Positions 42,824-52,957 of a DNA stretch of 64,000 nucleotides are shown piece after piece. The position numbers were made by a program, and so were the translations under genes. Below the pieces are notes generated by a model. The model made no database searches and had not been told where the DNA came from. It saw only the letters and a list, made by a program, of their open reading frames with translations. The DNA comes from Parastagonospora avenae f. sp. tritici 18332-5 (taxonomy: Eukaryota; Ascomycota; Dothideomycetes; Pleosporales; Phaeosphaeriaceae), in the NCBI GenBank assembly GCA_022559985.1, contig JAFJTR010000068.1, positions 1 to 64,000 on the forward strand. Direction: 5' to 3'. Within the stretch, counting starts at the first letter, position 1, and every line of letters starts with the position of its first letter.

Positions 42824-44774
42824 TTAATCGCTGAACCCCTCAAAGTCAGCATCTTCAGCTTCCTGTTTGGCAACCTTCTTCCGCATTTGCTCAATCATGC
42901 CTTGCACCCTGTCCTCCTCTTTCCTCTCTTCGTCTGTCATTTTGGCCAGGCGCTCATGCTCCCGCTTTGACTTCTTCTTCTCCCTGCGTACCTCCTTTGT
43001 CGCTTTGCTCTCCTTCTGTTCCGTCCACGCAGATTTTACCCTGTCTTCCTTCTTGTACTGCTTCTTCTTCGTACCTTCCTCCTTCTCTCGTTCGAGCTCT
43101 TCTAATCGCAGCTTTTCGCGCGCCTTGTCCTTGTATGCGTATGTTGCAAGGTCCAGCTCAATTCCTAGCCTTTTGTCGCCTTGCCACTTCTTCAACTCTG
43201 GCATACCGGGTAGTGTGAGCAAACCCCATGCGTTCCCTAGCTCGGTCCAATCGAGATCGTCTGTGCGGAATATGGAACTTGCAGTGTGCTTGCTGTATGC
43301 GCGGACCCAGGACACGAAGCCACGTTGAGCTTTATCAAAAAGAGCTCGGTCTTCTCGAACCTTCTTTCTGATCTTCGACGTAACGGCCTTCGCATCTTCG
43401 TCCGTTACTGTAATCTCAGGTGATGTTAGAGGCGATATTGGAGTCTGGCGAACTTGCAGAAACTCAATATAGTCTTCTTCCCGTCCGGGGTTGAGGAATG
43501 TAACGGCTAAACCTCTGCGACCAGCTCGTCCAGCACGACCACATCGGTGGATGAACGTCTTGGGATCACTTGGGGGGTCGAGTTGGAATACAAGATCTAC
43601 GGAGGGGATGTCGAGTCCACGGGCGGCCACATCGGTGGTCAAGAGTACTGAAGGTGTGACGCTATCAACAAACTTGTTGAAATTCTTGCGCCGCACTTTG
43701 TCGGGGTGCTTTCCGTGCAAGGGTACGATGTCGTAGCCTTGCAGGACCTCTGGTAAAACATGCTGAAAGTAATCGACAGAAAAGCAAGTTGAAAGATACA
43801 AGATTGACTTTTGAGGTTGCGGTTGCAGCGATGACAGGATCTTCTTCATGGCCGGTATTTTGTGTGATGGAGGTGTAACGAGGTACGACATCTGCAAGCT
43901 GGCTGGTGTCCGCTTATCTTCAATCTTGCCATCCTCACCAGTAGCTCGTGATTTGACTTTGACAGCAATACGGACTGGATTACGAAGACCAACACGGATG
44001 AGCTGATCGACAGCCTCACTCATACTGGCACTAAATAGTCCCGTTCTTCTCTGTTTGGGTAAACGAGAAATGATCTTTTGAAGGTCTTCTTTGAAACCTA
44101 GATCCAATAGTCGATCTGCCTCGTCCATGACTAAAGCATCAAATGACGACTGTGGGCAATGTACATGTGGCGATCGTAGCAGTTCCAGGAGTCTTCCAGG
44201 GGTACCAATCAAGATATTTGGCGACATCTTCAAGAATGCGCTGAGATCTTGAGCGGGTGTGACAGATCCGCCCAGGAGTAGTTGAGGGACGGCTTTGAGT
44301 GTTCCGGGTGGGAATGTTGGTTTTGGGGGAGCATTCGCGTCTTCCATGTCCGTGTCCTCGTCGTCAGGCTCAAGCATCGCTGCCGATGGCGCATGAAATC
44401 TTAGTAGCGACGATAAAACTGTGTGTATCTGTGTTGCTAGTTCTCGAGTTGGTGAGATGATGATCGCGCCCACGTGATGCTTCTTCGTGGGCGCATCCTG
44501 GCGTAGTAATCGCTCTACGATAGGGATCAAAAACCTGGTTGGTTATTAGCTCACATTTGCAGAGTTCATTCATTAAAACTTACGCAAGTGTCTTTCCACT
44601 TCCAGTCACGGCCTCTACAACAACGTCGGAGTTTTTCATGAACATTGGGATAGCTGCATGCTGCACAGGCGTGGTCTTCACAAAACCCATAGCATCCACG
44701 GCGTCGATGATCCATTCTGACAGGGCAGGCGTCAAGGCGCTGAAAGAGCGATTGATCTTAGTTTGTGGCGCCAT
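42824..44774 (-). CDS. SPB4: DEAD-box ATP-dependent rRNA helicase SPB4
   Basis: Two exons, 44584-44774 and 42824-44534, sum to 1902 nt (633 aa); the intron is GTAAGT to CCAG and rejoins as 'GSGKTLAFLIPIVERLL'. All DEAD-box motifs are visible in order: Q motif ('TTPVQHAAIPMF'), I ('AVTGSGKT'), Ia ('SPTRELA'), II ('DEAD' in 'VMDEADRLLDLGF'), III ('FSASM', Ser-Ala-Ser in place of SAT), V ('LLTTDVAARGLDIP') and VI ('HRCGRAGRAGRRG'). The C-terminal region is Lys/Glu-rich. The sequence fits the Spb4 group, which acts in the nucleolus on 60S ribosomal subunit maturation. Length is normal for Spb4 (about 600-640 aa). Confidence 0.93.
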
Positions 44775-45544
44775 CTCATATGAGGCGGAAACGCAGCTGT
44801 GGTTGTGAAGCGCGAAGCCACGGAAAGATGTGCCCAAACTTTTGCTAGAACAAAAAAGTTCAAGCGCGCTCTGATTGGCCAGCGACGCCACACCACCGGT
44901 ACTTTGGATGGCAGGTGCAGCCAGTGGCGCGTGACCAATTTCGTCATGGGTACTGCCAAAATGATGCACAAGACTCGAGGAGCACGTACTCGACGCTGAT
45001 GATAGAATATTCTACACCGTGTCCAGTTCCTTCTGAGTAACCAGCCTTACGTCTGGATCTTCACATGCAAGCTGATATCACCGCCAAGCCAGATCGACAT
45101 CGTGATCCGCCATTCGCATGATTCCATGTTTTAATTTCCCTGGCTGAACAACAATAATAGCACGGCGTCGTTCTCCGCACCAAACGTGTCCCCGAAACTC
45201 TCCCTAGAACACCCCGACCGCTGTCGCCCGCCTAAACTGTGGCATCTCCTATTCCGTCCGAGGATGCGCGCCGCCCGGACGAATCCACGGCGTCCACAGA
45301 TTGCTTAAACCACCCGCCCGCATTCGATGCTGACGGCAGCATCGGACATGTTGAAGCCTTCCTGAGCAGCCTGCTTGCATCTACTCAGCCGCACGCCCAC
45401 CGCACCTTCTCGAATCAAAGTCCACATTTGGAAACTTGGGATTCAAGCTTGCTAGCCCACCTTGCGCTATTAGTACGCTCCCGCCTGACCGGCCTCATCC
45501 GCGCACCTCCGCTCCCGTACTTTCCCACCTGCTGGCGCTCAGCC
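44775..45544. other. Divergent intergenic region (SPB4 / DGK1-like)
   Basis: About 770 bp between two divergent start codons, presumably holding both promoters. Frames here open only with GTG or TTG codons and have no known domain. Nothing else recognised. Confidence 0.45.
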
Positions 45545-46759
45545 ATGGAGTCGTCTCGCCAGTACCAGATCCCCAGCACACCGCGTGTGATATCTCCCAG
45601 TCCTACGCCGTCCGAGGTTGGCAGCGGGAAAGATGGCTACTTTGGCCCTGTGACGCGCTCGTCGACGCGGAAGAGCAAACAATATAACAGCGCGCATTCA
45701 CCCCCGCCGATCGACGAAGACTCCGGCTCAGATCCAGAGAAACGGGCAAGAGCGAAGAGCCGGAGCCCGATATTAGAAAACGGAGGCGTAGGCAGTAGGA
45801 GGCGAATGAGTGGCTTGACAGGCCGCAGACAAATGAAGAAGAGTATGGAACTCAGCACGTCGAATGGACACTTGAGTCCGGCACAGGCGAATAAGAACTA
45901 CTGGCGAGAAATGAGCCGGAGTCCAAGCCCGCTGGGTCTGATTCCTATCCACCAGAAATGGCGGTCATTTGTACGTCTTGCACTATACACTTCTTCAACG
46001 CGCATACATGAAACTAACGCACCTCGACAGATCCACAAACACGAAATCCCCCGCAAAATCCTCCACGTCTCCATCGGCTTCCTCACCCTCGCCCTCTACA
46101 CCATCGGCATCCAAACCGCCTCGATCCACCCCGTCCTGCTCACCTGCCTGATCCCCATTTTCTGCGCCGACCTCTTGCGCCACCACTACCCGCGCATAAA
46201 CCGCTTCTATATCCGCTGCCTGGGCGCATTTATGCGCGAATCCGAAGTCGACGGCTACAACGGCGTCATCAGCTACCTCCTCGGCGCATGGCTAGTCATG
46301 GGCTGGTGTCCCAAAGACGTCGGCGTCATGAGCATCCTGCTGCTGAGTTGGTGCGATACGGCGGCGAGTACGTTTGGCCGCTTATGGGGCAGATACACGC
46401 CGCAAGTCCGAAGAGGGAAGAGTCTGGCTGGGAGTGTGGCGGCGTTTGCGACGGGGATTGTCACCGCTGGCTTGTGGTGGGGTGTCTTGGGCCCGATGTA
46501 TGCGCAGTATAACACTGGGGAGTATTCGTTTGCATTTCAGGGCGCACTCATGCTGCCTGCACAGGCTCGCGAGATGTTGGGCGTGGACACGAGACACGCC
46601 AGTATCACGGGCTACTGGGCTCTGGGCGCTATGAGCCTCGCAGCAGGCCTCATAGCGAGCGTGAGCGAAGCTATTGACTTGTTTGGCTGGGACGATAATC
46701 TGACGATTCCCGTCCTATGCGGTGCTGGGTTATGGGGCTTCCTCAGAGTTTTCGGATAG
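45545..46759 (+). CDS. CTP-dependent diacylglycerol kinase, DGK1/HSD1-like
   Basis: Two exons, 45545-45970 and 46031-46759, sum to 1155 nt (384 aa). The 60-nt intron stays open if unspliced, but splicing joins 'HQKWRSF' to the conserved 'IHKHEIPRKILHVSIGFLTL'. The N-terminal 140 residues are hydrophilic and Ser/Arg-rich. The C-terminal domain has several membrane spans and the cytidylyltransferase/dolichol-kinase signatures 'RKILHVSIGF', 'SWCDTAASTFGRLWGR', 'GKSLAGSVAAFATG' and 'SEAIDLFGWDDNLTIPV'. In yeast the relative Dgk1 phosphorylates diacylglycerol with CTP in the ER/nuclear membrane, opposing the phosphatidate phosphatase Pah1. The ATG at 45545 is the first one in frame. Confidence 0.88.
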   Translation: MESSRQYQIPSTPRVISPSPTPSEVGSGKDGYFGPVTRSSTRKSKQYNSAHSPPPIDEDSGSDPEKRARAKSRSPILENGGVGSRRRMSGLTGRRQMKKSMELSTSNGHLSPAQANKNYWREMSRSPSPLGLIPIHQKWRSFVRLALYTSSTRIHETNAPRQIHKHEIPRKILHVSIGFLTLALYTIGIQTASIHPVLLTCLIPIFCADLLRHHYPRINRFYIRCLGAFMRESEVDGYNGVISYLLGAWLVMGWCPKDVGVMSILLLSWCDTAASTFGRLWGRYTPQVRRGKSLAGSVAAFATGIVTAGLWWGVLGPMYAQYNTGEYSFAFQGALMLPAQAREMLGVDTRHASITGYWALGAMSLAAGLIASVSEAIDLFGWDDNLTIPVLCGAGLWGFLRVFG

Positions 46760-47055
46760 GCGTGGTTTTGCCGCTTATCATGTCACGTTATGTCGAGATG
46801 TTGTATTTTGCGCATATATACCCGTAGAGCTGGGTGGGTTTGGCGTTTCTTCGGCAATGGCAAGCATAATGCATACACATGGCATATCGATGAACTCAAA
46901 GTGAGGTTTGAAACATTCGTTGATCGTATCACGCATGCTCTTGCAGGAGCATATCGGCCAGAGATCTGGTACGCGCCTCCGCTCAGGGATCTCACAATGG
47001 AGTATTCCCAACTCCAATCAGAACATCATTCGAAGCTTTATTACACAATCTACAC

Positions 47056-47976
47056 TTACGTACTCCCCACAGTAGCATTTCTATCCATCGCCCTCTTGTC
47101 CTCCAGAAACGCCCTCACGGCCTCCCAGCTCCGACACGTATGCACCGTCTCAATGTTATTGAACTTGGCCGTGAACAACCCCTCCTCCGTCCTCCCCGTC
47201 GGCTTCGAAAACGCCAGTGTAGCATCCGACGCACACAGGATTCCTTGTCGTAGGATGTTGAGGCATTGCCGCATGTGCGGCTCGCTGTCGTAGTAATTCT
47301 CCAACCGCTCGTGCCGCGCGTATGCGGCGAGGACGAGGCGGAGCGTGCCCTGTGGGCAGAATTAGTCGGTATGTGATGTGGCAGGGATGGAGGCACTGGA
47401 CCAGGCAGTGTAGTTGATGGACCATAGAGGCTTGGTAGACTTCTGCGTCTTCAATTCCCAGGCCGTAGGGGACGCTGGATTCCATATCGTACCGCCTTGG
47501 ACGGTCTACTCTGACGTATCCGGCGCCATCTGATTGTATAGTCAGCGAGATGTTTTTGGAAGATGTTGAGTATGAGAAGGGGAGTATAGTACTTGGAATC
47601 ATTCCGTCCCACGCTGCATCACCCGCTGCGTCAAAGCGCATGAAGTCGTTGTCCTCGCCTTCGACGAATTTCATCTTTACGCTTGGAACTGTCCTCCTGT
47701 TATTGCGCGTTTCCAAAGGGTGTTATAGGGTGGGGATTTACAGTCGGGGAAGAAACTATCCGGAGATAAGAGAGCGGGTGAAGTGATCTGGAGCATCTGG
47801 AAGATGGCGAAGGCGAAACAGAGGACTGAGATGAGGGCTATAAGGGCGGTGGTGAACATGGCTTTGTGTGAGTAGCGCCGTGGTTGTGGAGAAGGCAGTG
47901 CGTTTTCTTTGTCTGATGTCGGCTCTGGCTCATCTGACAGAGTAGGAGAGTAATAGTAGATGCTGTTTTGGAACAT
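47056..47976 (-). CDS. UstYa-like (DUF3328) oxidase family protein, apparently intact
   Basis: Four exons, 47742-47976, 47593-47688, 47402-47529 and 47056-47349, sum to 753 nt (250 aa); all introns are GT-AG. One N-terminal membrane span ('ALIALISVLCFAFAIFQML') is followed by the usual DUF3328 body: 'AAWDGMIPNGAGYVRVDRP', 'MVHQLHCLGTLR' and 'YDSEPHMRQCLNILRQGILC'. The first HxxHC motif (HQLHC) is intact. The second is HMRQC, with Gln in place of the second His. UstYa-family proteins perform oxidative cyclisation or other oxidations in dikaritin-type RiPP pathways (ustiloxin, phomopsin, victorin), where two HxxHC motifs are typical. Two decayed family members and a repeat protein gene lie within 4.4 kb. 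Confidence 0.85.
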
Positions 47977-48629
47977 TTTGCGAAAATTTGAGTGAGCATA
48001 CCCAAAGTGGAAAGATAGAGAGAGCTCAAAAGTTGGGGTTAAATTCCTCACTCCGCGGTTGAGGAAGAGCAAAGCATGCAGTCAGTCTGATGCCAAGGTT
48101 GATGGAAATTCACGCATGGACCAAATAATCAAGTCTCGATTTGTTTATAACTAACTTACAGTGTTGGTCGATTGAAATCGCTCATTCCGCTGCTGATAGA
48201 TGGTAAAACATGGAGTCAGCCCGAATCTGACGTCGATGGGAGTTTCACAGAGGACGGACAAGTGAGTGCTGATCTGTACATGGGTGGCTCAGTCTTCTTC
48301 AACTGTACGTGCGCTCGGCTGAGGTGCACTGTGGACTCCTTGGATACATGCATGCGTTACGATGATCAAAATAGAAGTAGGCAGGTGTGACGGCCTTCCA
48401 AGAATACCGTAGGTACATGCGTTGGCTCAGTCACAACTAATGGTACAGCTTCGGCAATGCACATACAGGCGAATTGATCAATGCTACCTTAATGATTTTC
48501 CAACGTTTTCTTGGACATTTGAGAGACTCACACAACTTACAACTGAGACTATCTTGTGTTACTTTGTGACTACTTACCTAGTAGCTCTATCGTTCACCGG
48601 AAGAACTTGATCCGGACCATTCACTAAGA
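47977..48629. other. Divergent intergenic region between two DUF3328-family genes
   Basis: About 650 bp; probable shared promoter region of the minus-strand UstYa-like gene and the plus-strand one. No gene or repeat recognised. Confidence 0.45.
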
Positions 48630-49256
48630 ATGGAAGTCATCAAACTTCCCGAGAAAGACCATTCGACCCAAGTACAGCACCACAGAAGATTCTCCTTCAG
48701 CAAATCACACTGGGCCTCCGCACTGGGCGTTGGCCTCACCCTCCTCACCATCCTATCTCTCCAATCCTTATACAACAAAAGCCACACCAGCGACGCCCTC
48801 GTCATCCCCAAATGCGGCCCCACACCCGACGAAGCAAAAGCCCAAGGCTGCGTCTTCAACCCCATAAACTTCAGCTGGCTGCCGCCCGCCTGCTACGACA
48901 AAGAACTCTTCGACGAAATGCTCGAGGAAGAAATGAAGCGCGCGGGTCCATGGAGATGGTACCTCGCGCCCAACTTCACGTAGGAGATTCCGCAGGACTG
49001 GGAGGATCTGAGTACGCATACTCACGTCTGGACGGTGCATCGATATCATGTGCTGCACTGTTTGAGTACTTGGAGGACGCTGCATCGCTCGATCATGAAG
49101 GGTGGGCTAGGGCTGGTGCCGAGTTTTATTGAGTATGGGCATACGATGCATTGTGCGCAGTTTATTGGGAAGGCGGCGGTTAGTGATGAGGAAAAGCCGA
49201 GGCAAGAGACGGTTGTTATGCTGTTTAATGGGTGTGCGAGGCCTGGGGATAGATAG
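48630..49256 (+). pseudogene. UstYa-like (DUF3328) gene with an internal TAG
   Basis: One continuous frame from ATG 48630 to the stop at 49254-49256, interrupted only by TAG at 48981-48983 ('WRWYLAPNFT-stop-EIPQDWEDL'). The N-terminus has one membrane span ('ASALGVGLTLLTILSLQSLY'), then 'CGPTPDEAKAQGCVFNPINF' and 'SWLPPACYDKELFDE', which mark a DUF3328-related family. After the stop come two HxxHC motifs ('YHVLHCLSTWRTL' and 'YGHTMHCAQFIG'). Without the stop it would be 208 aa. The TAG is most simply a Gln codon changed by C-to-T. No intron of plausible size can remove it. Probably a recent pseudogene. Confidence 0.8.
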
Positions 49257-49542
49257 AATTGGACAAAAGGTGTGATGAAAAGTTGCGCAATTTGAACTGA
49301 ATCTGCTCCTTGCTCTTGCTCATTTGATGTTCAAGTATAGTAGAACATGTAGTCGTATGGCAGAACGGCAGGAATTCGAAGGAATATGCGGACGGCGAGT
49401 TCAGCTTTTCGGATTTTGGCCACTGTTTACACGTGAAGCTTTGTGTTTGAGTCACTTTGGCACATGCTATTTCTAAGAATGATCGCGGCGCTAATAGAAT
49501 ACAGCTCCCTAAATCGACGAGCAACGACAACAAGCTTTCCCC

Positions 49543-50426
49543 TCAAAAGCAAACTTTAGTCTCCCAAATCAATTTCCACGTCCCCGAATCCACGACAGGC
49601 TTGATCGAACCTCTCTCTCCGTCTGGGAACGCCCACTCATCCATGGAGTCTAGACTGTGCTTTATATGTCTATAATCAATGTCTCTCGGACAGACGTGCT
49701 TGCCAGTCTCCTTCGCCTGCCAATACCTTCTCAAAGCCTGGACGCAGTGAGCCATATGGAACTGCTTGTCGGAAGGCACCTTGATTTGATTCGGGTCGCC
49801 GAGAAATGAGTCGTTGATGTACCTCTGATAAAGTCGAATTTGGTTCTTCTCTGGGTATCACTTCTGGAACCAACGTTGATAGAGTTGCTCTTCTTCGTCC
49901 ATGAGGTGAGCTGGTATCATGGCTTGGTCGTCGATTCAAAATGCCCATTCGCCATTCTGATGCGGGGTTTTGGCTGCCCAGCTTGAGGCATTGTGGTGGG
50001 TAAATTGAAGCTGGTACTTCGGACCTTGACTGCCTTGAGGTTATAGCGAACCCAAATGCCGTGCTCGAAATGTTGGTAGAAGAATTTGTCGAATGATCCG
50101 TGGACCATAACAGCTGCGAATATACAGAGGGCGCCGATAATTATCCAAAATAGCACTCTGACAGTGATACGATCGTGCCAAGCATTTCTCAAACGACAGA
50201 GGGCTTGATTAACTGCGTTGGCAATCCTTTGTTTACTTGGTACATTTGGGGGCGATTCCAGTAGCTCCAGATCCGGCGGAGGTAGTGATAGAGAGTCGAA
50301 GAAAGGTCCACGTGCATGGGATAAGGTAGCTAAATAACTGTGGGTCAAGGTCTTTTCTCGGGAGTCGGAGAGGTCATTTTCGGTTTCATACGATGGAACA
50401 TCGCAAGGGTGGTACTCATGGAACAA
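49543..50426 (-). pseudogene. UstYa-like (DUF3328) pseudogene
   Basis: The N-terminal part (49917-50426) has the membrane span 'VLFWIIIGALCIFAAVMV' and 'HFEHGIWVRYNLKAVK' but opens with TTG; I find no in-frame ATG. A different frame then reads 'AHLMDEEEQLYQRWFQK', a TGA at 49858-49860, and continues 'YPEKNQIRLYQRYINDSFLG'. It then runs into the intact C-terminal part (49543-49779) with 'KQFHMAHCVQALRRYW' (HxxHC), 'HVCPRDIDYRHIKHSLDSM' and 'EWAFPDGERG'. The second HxxHC appears as HIKHS. The TGA could come from an Arg CGA codon by C-to-T. With a missing start, a frame change (possibly an intron) and a nonsense codon, it is very likely dead. Confidence 0.8.
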
Positions 50427-50919
50427 GGCAAATCCATGGAATTACATCAAGTTACAACTTTGGGGAAAGAGCTGACGTTTGCTGACAAGGAGAAGTCCGA
50501 ATGGACGGGCGCTGGCAAGATAGGTAACCTCTCCATCTTGCCCAGGGTTAGCGTACAGGCTTCCTGCACTGCTACCTAGGTATTGACCAGTACCCAGATA
50601 GCGCGTCTCCTTGAAAAAGGAGCAGACGGTGCTTAAGGGAATTAAAACCTCTACGACGACTATCGTATCCGTATGAAAGAGTGGGGCATCGTGCGAAACG
50701 GAACTTACGTGAAACCGTTCTGTGGCTAAGTTGCTCCTTTGCAAAACGATCGGTGGCATATGCACAGAAGCGTTGCATACCATCGAGCACTTTCCGATCT
50801 CTATCTAAGAACTTACATGGGAATGTCTATTTTATACTTCCATCCGGCATCTGAAAATTTGTTCCACATTTGCATTCCCATAACTTCAAGTACTTCACTT
50901 CCAACATCCACTTCCCAAC
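50427..50919. other. Intergenic region upstream of the 24-bp-repeat protein gene
   Basis: About 490 bp between the decayed DUF3328 gene and the repeat-protein start codon. The part just before the ATG is pyrimidine-rich and A-rich, as in fungal promoters and leaders. No gene recognised. Confidence 0.45.
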
Positions 50920-51427
50920 ATGAAGTACACTGTCCTCATTGCTGCCATGCTCACCGGAGCGTTGGCTTTGCCCGCATCCACCACGCTTACCGGTGAAGCT
51001 CTTGAGAAGGAGCTTGAGATTCTGAACGCTCCTGAGCCATGGGAGAAGCGCCTTGCTGGTAGGTAGTCAAATCAATGTCTTAGGTTTTGATACTAATTTG
51101 CTCGCGATCACAGCGGCTATCATCGAGTTGATTGCACGCGACCCTCAGAAGGTTGAGAATCGCGCGGCCCAGAAGGTCGAAAACCGTGAGGCTCAGAAGG
51201 TAGAGAACCGCGCTGCGCAGAAAGTGGAGAACCGCGAGGCGCAAAAGGTTGAAAACCGTGAAGCGCAAAAGGCTGAAAACCGTGAAGCGCAAAAGGCTGA
51301 AAACCGTGAAGCCCAAAAGGTTGAAAACCGTGAAGCCCAAAAGGTTGAAAACCGCGAGGCTCAAAAGGTTGAGAACCGCGCTGCTCAGAAAGTCGAGAAC
51401 TGCGCGGCCCAAAAGGTTGAGAACTGA
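50920..51427 (+). CDS. Secreted protein with 8-residue tandem repeats (QKVENREA), RiPP/KEP precursor candidate
   Basis: Two exons, 50920-51058 and 51114-51427, sum to 453 nt (150 aa); intron GTAGGT to ACAG. It begins with a signal peptide ('MKYTVLIAAMLTGALALP'), then a leader ending 'APEPWEKR', a Lys-Arg site that Kex2 could cut. After 'AAIIELIARDP' the protein is about twelve copies of an 8-residue unit, QK(V/A)ENR(E/A)A, to the stop. Unlike classical dikaritin precursors, the units have no Lys-Arg pairs, so Kex2 would not release single units; the repeat could instead form a charged helix. Its position next to three UstYa-family genes makes a precursor role worth considering, but this is inference. 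Confidence 0.8.
51147..51427 (+). repeat. 24-bp tandem repeat within the coding sequence
   Basis: About twelve units of consensus CAGAAGGTTGAGAACCGCG plus five bases (24 bp) encoding QKVENREA/QKVENRAA. Silent differences between units are common (CAG/CAA, GAG/GAA, CGC/CGT), suggesting selection to keep the peptide repeat or an old expansion. Confidence 0.88.
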
Positions 51428-51684
51428 GTCTCGACCCCAAAGCACAGCCCAAGGACCTCGGGAGATGTCCGTCATTTGGTGCCTGCCGACTACTCGGTAC
51501 CTGGATGGGATTGCGGTGGGGTGTGATTGGACATGGTGGATGTTGCGTCTTCAGGAGTCGTTGGACAGTGCCGCGGTAACGAGGAAATGCGTTGCACACT
51601 GGAAACTGAGATGTTGATTCAATAGCTTGACTCTCAATGAACATTCATTTCAACGCATTCATTGAACGGGCCCAATTACATAGG

Positions 51685-52260
51685 TTAAAGCTTCTTGCCA
51701 TTCCCATATTCGAACTTCAAAGTACTGATATTGACATTCTCAATTGTCCGAGCCTAAAAGTCCAGCTCAGCATTTAGGCACCATCATGAGATGCGTTACT
51801 TACATTGACAGCCATGACATCATAATTTTCGTATATTCCATTGAAGTCAATCAGCAAGCTCGTGCCGCAGTGGCGGCAGAACCAGTGATCCTTCTTCTTC
51901 GTGTGGAACTGGTACTTCTGCACGTGATCCTTTGAGTTTCCATGAAAGATCACTTCAGAGCGCTCCGGATAAACCAAAAGGTAGCCATGGGCAGTGCAAA
52001 TGGAACAGTTGCATTGCATAACTTTGTAGTCCGCTAGGTGCGGAGACAATGTTATGGTGAAAGTCACTTCTCCACAGCTGAATAAGTAATCAGTGCAAGT
52101 ACTCGAAATGTGAACGGGCTCTTCTTGAACGTGTGCTGGGCATTGTGCGATTATTCCACCTCAAAACGCTTAGATTCGGAGTAATGGAAAATCGGGGTTT
52201 TACTTACTGGCATTTGCAGGGGTATGCATGAGACTCTTTGCTGGTGCTTGCTTTCGACAT
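51685..52260 (-). CDS. GFA / CENP-V-type zinc-binding domain protein
   Basis: Three exons, 52208-52260, 51804-52077 and 51685-51753, sum to 396 nt (131 aa) with GT-AG introns. The glutathione-dependent formaldehyde-activating (GFA) fold is marked by cysteines in 'YPCKCHCGEVTFTI', 'CNCSICTAHGYLL' and 'HWFCRHCGTSLLID', which bind zinc, and by the ending 'ENVNISTLKFEYGNGKKL'. Members include carbon-sulfur lyase-like enzymes and proteins of unknown activity, usually cytosolic. It lies convergent to the repeat-peptide gene, 257 bp away, but belongs to a widespread housekeeping-type family, so it is probably not part of that locus. Confidence 0.87.
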
Positions 52261-52721
52261 CTTTCTACTTCTAAGTGTTGGCTCCGAATCAAACCTTGGA
52301 ATCGCCAAGTTCATCGAAATCGGTGCTACTTCAGCTCTTTGGCAATTCGTGTGATATAAGCATGCTGACCAGAAACAAGGCCCCCAATAATTTTAGCTCG
52401 ACCGAGCTTGATCGCACGTGCGTAGCATTTGTTCCCATGGCAGTTCTGCATGCTATCGGGGCCTTTCACTAACGCATGTATGCTTCCTGCCCGACCTTTG
52501 TGCTTAGGTACCGATAAAGTATACTAATCCGGAGCGCCCGTGAAGGCATACGAGGGCGAACAGAGGGGTTGCTTAACAATAACAGTCTCCACCATGCATC
52601 TATGAGCGCGTATTAGCGTCGATTGGCGAGGCAAGTACATGTCTAGGGCTCGATTCTAATTAAAGAAGTTATTGGATAAACAGCCTTATATTTCCCGTGT
52701 TAACGGCCCATACACGGATGG
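52261..52721. other. Intergenic region, no supported gene
   Basis: About 460 bp between the GFA gene and the third solo LTR. Nothing recognised. Confidence 0.45.
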
Positions 52722-52957
52722 TGTCGGATCACAAGTATCGTCAATATCTCAACTACGCGATCAGGCGCACTGATCTCGGTCACGCGGTCAGACGCGCTGA
52801 TCGCAGCGTCCGAGCAGCGCTCAGACCAGAACCCCTGAGCCCATCTTTTCTGTAGTTCTCCTCCTTAGTACAATGAAGTCAACAACAATCACCGAACAGA
52901 ATGCATTCCTAGTTATCGTTATTTCCTTTCAGCACTAGTGCTAAGACCCTACCAACA
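52722..52957 (+). mobile_element. Solo LTR (236 bp) with target duplication GATGG
   Basis: Begins TGTCGGATCACAAGTATCG and ends CCTACCAACA. It is flanked by GATGG on both sides (52717-52721 and 52958-52962). Positions 52876-52957 are identical over 82 bp to 9768-9849; the 5' half has diverged. Confidence 0.9.

Noticed and set aside
45239..45544. N-terminal extension of the DGK1-like protein
   Set aside because: The extension opens with GTG and contains no ATG; the first in-frame ATG is 45545.
51147..51427. Regular direct repeats resembling a CRISPR array
   Set aside because: The repeats are contiguous 24-bp coding units without unique spacers, in frame in a gene with a signal peptide, in a eukaryotic genome.
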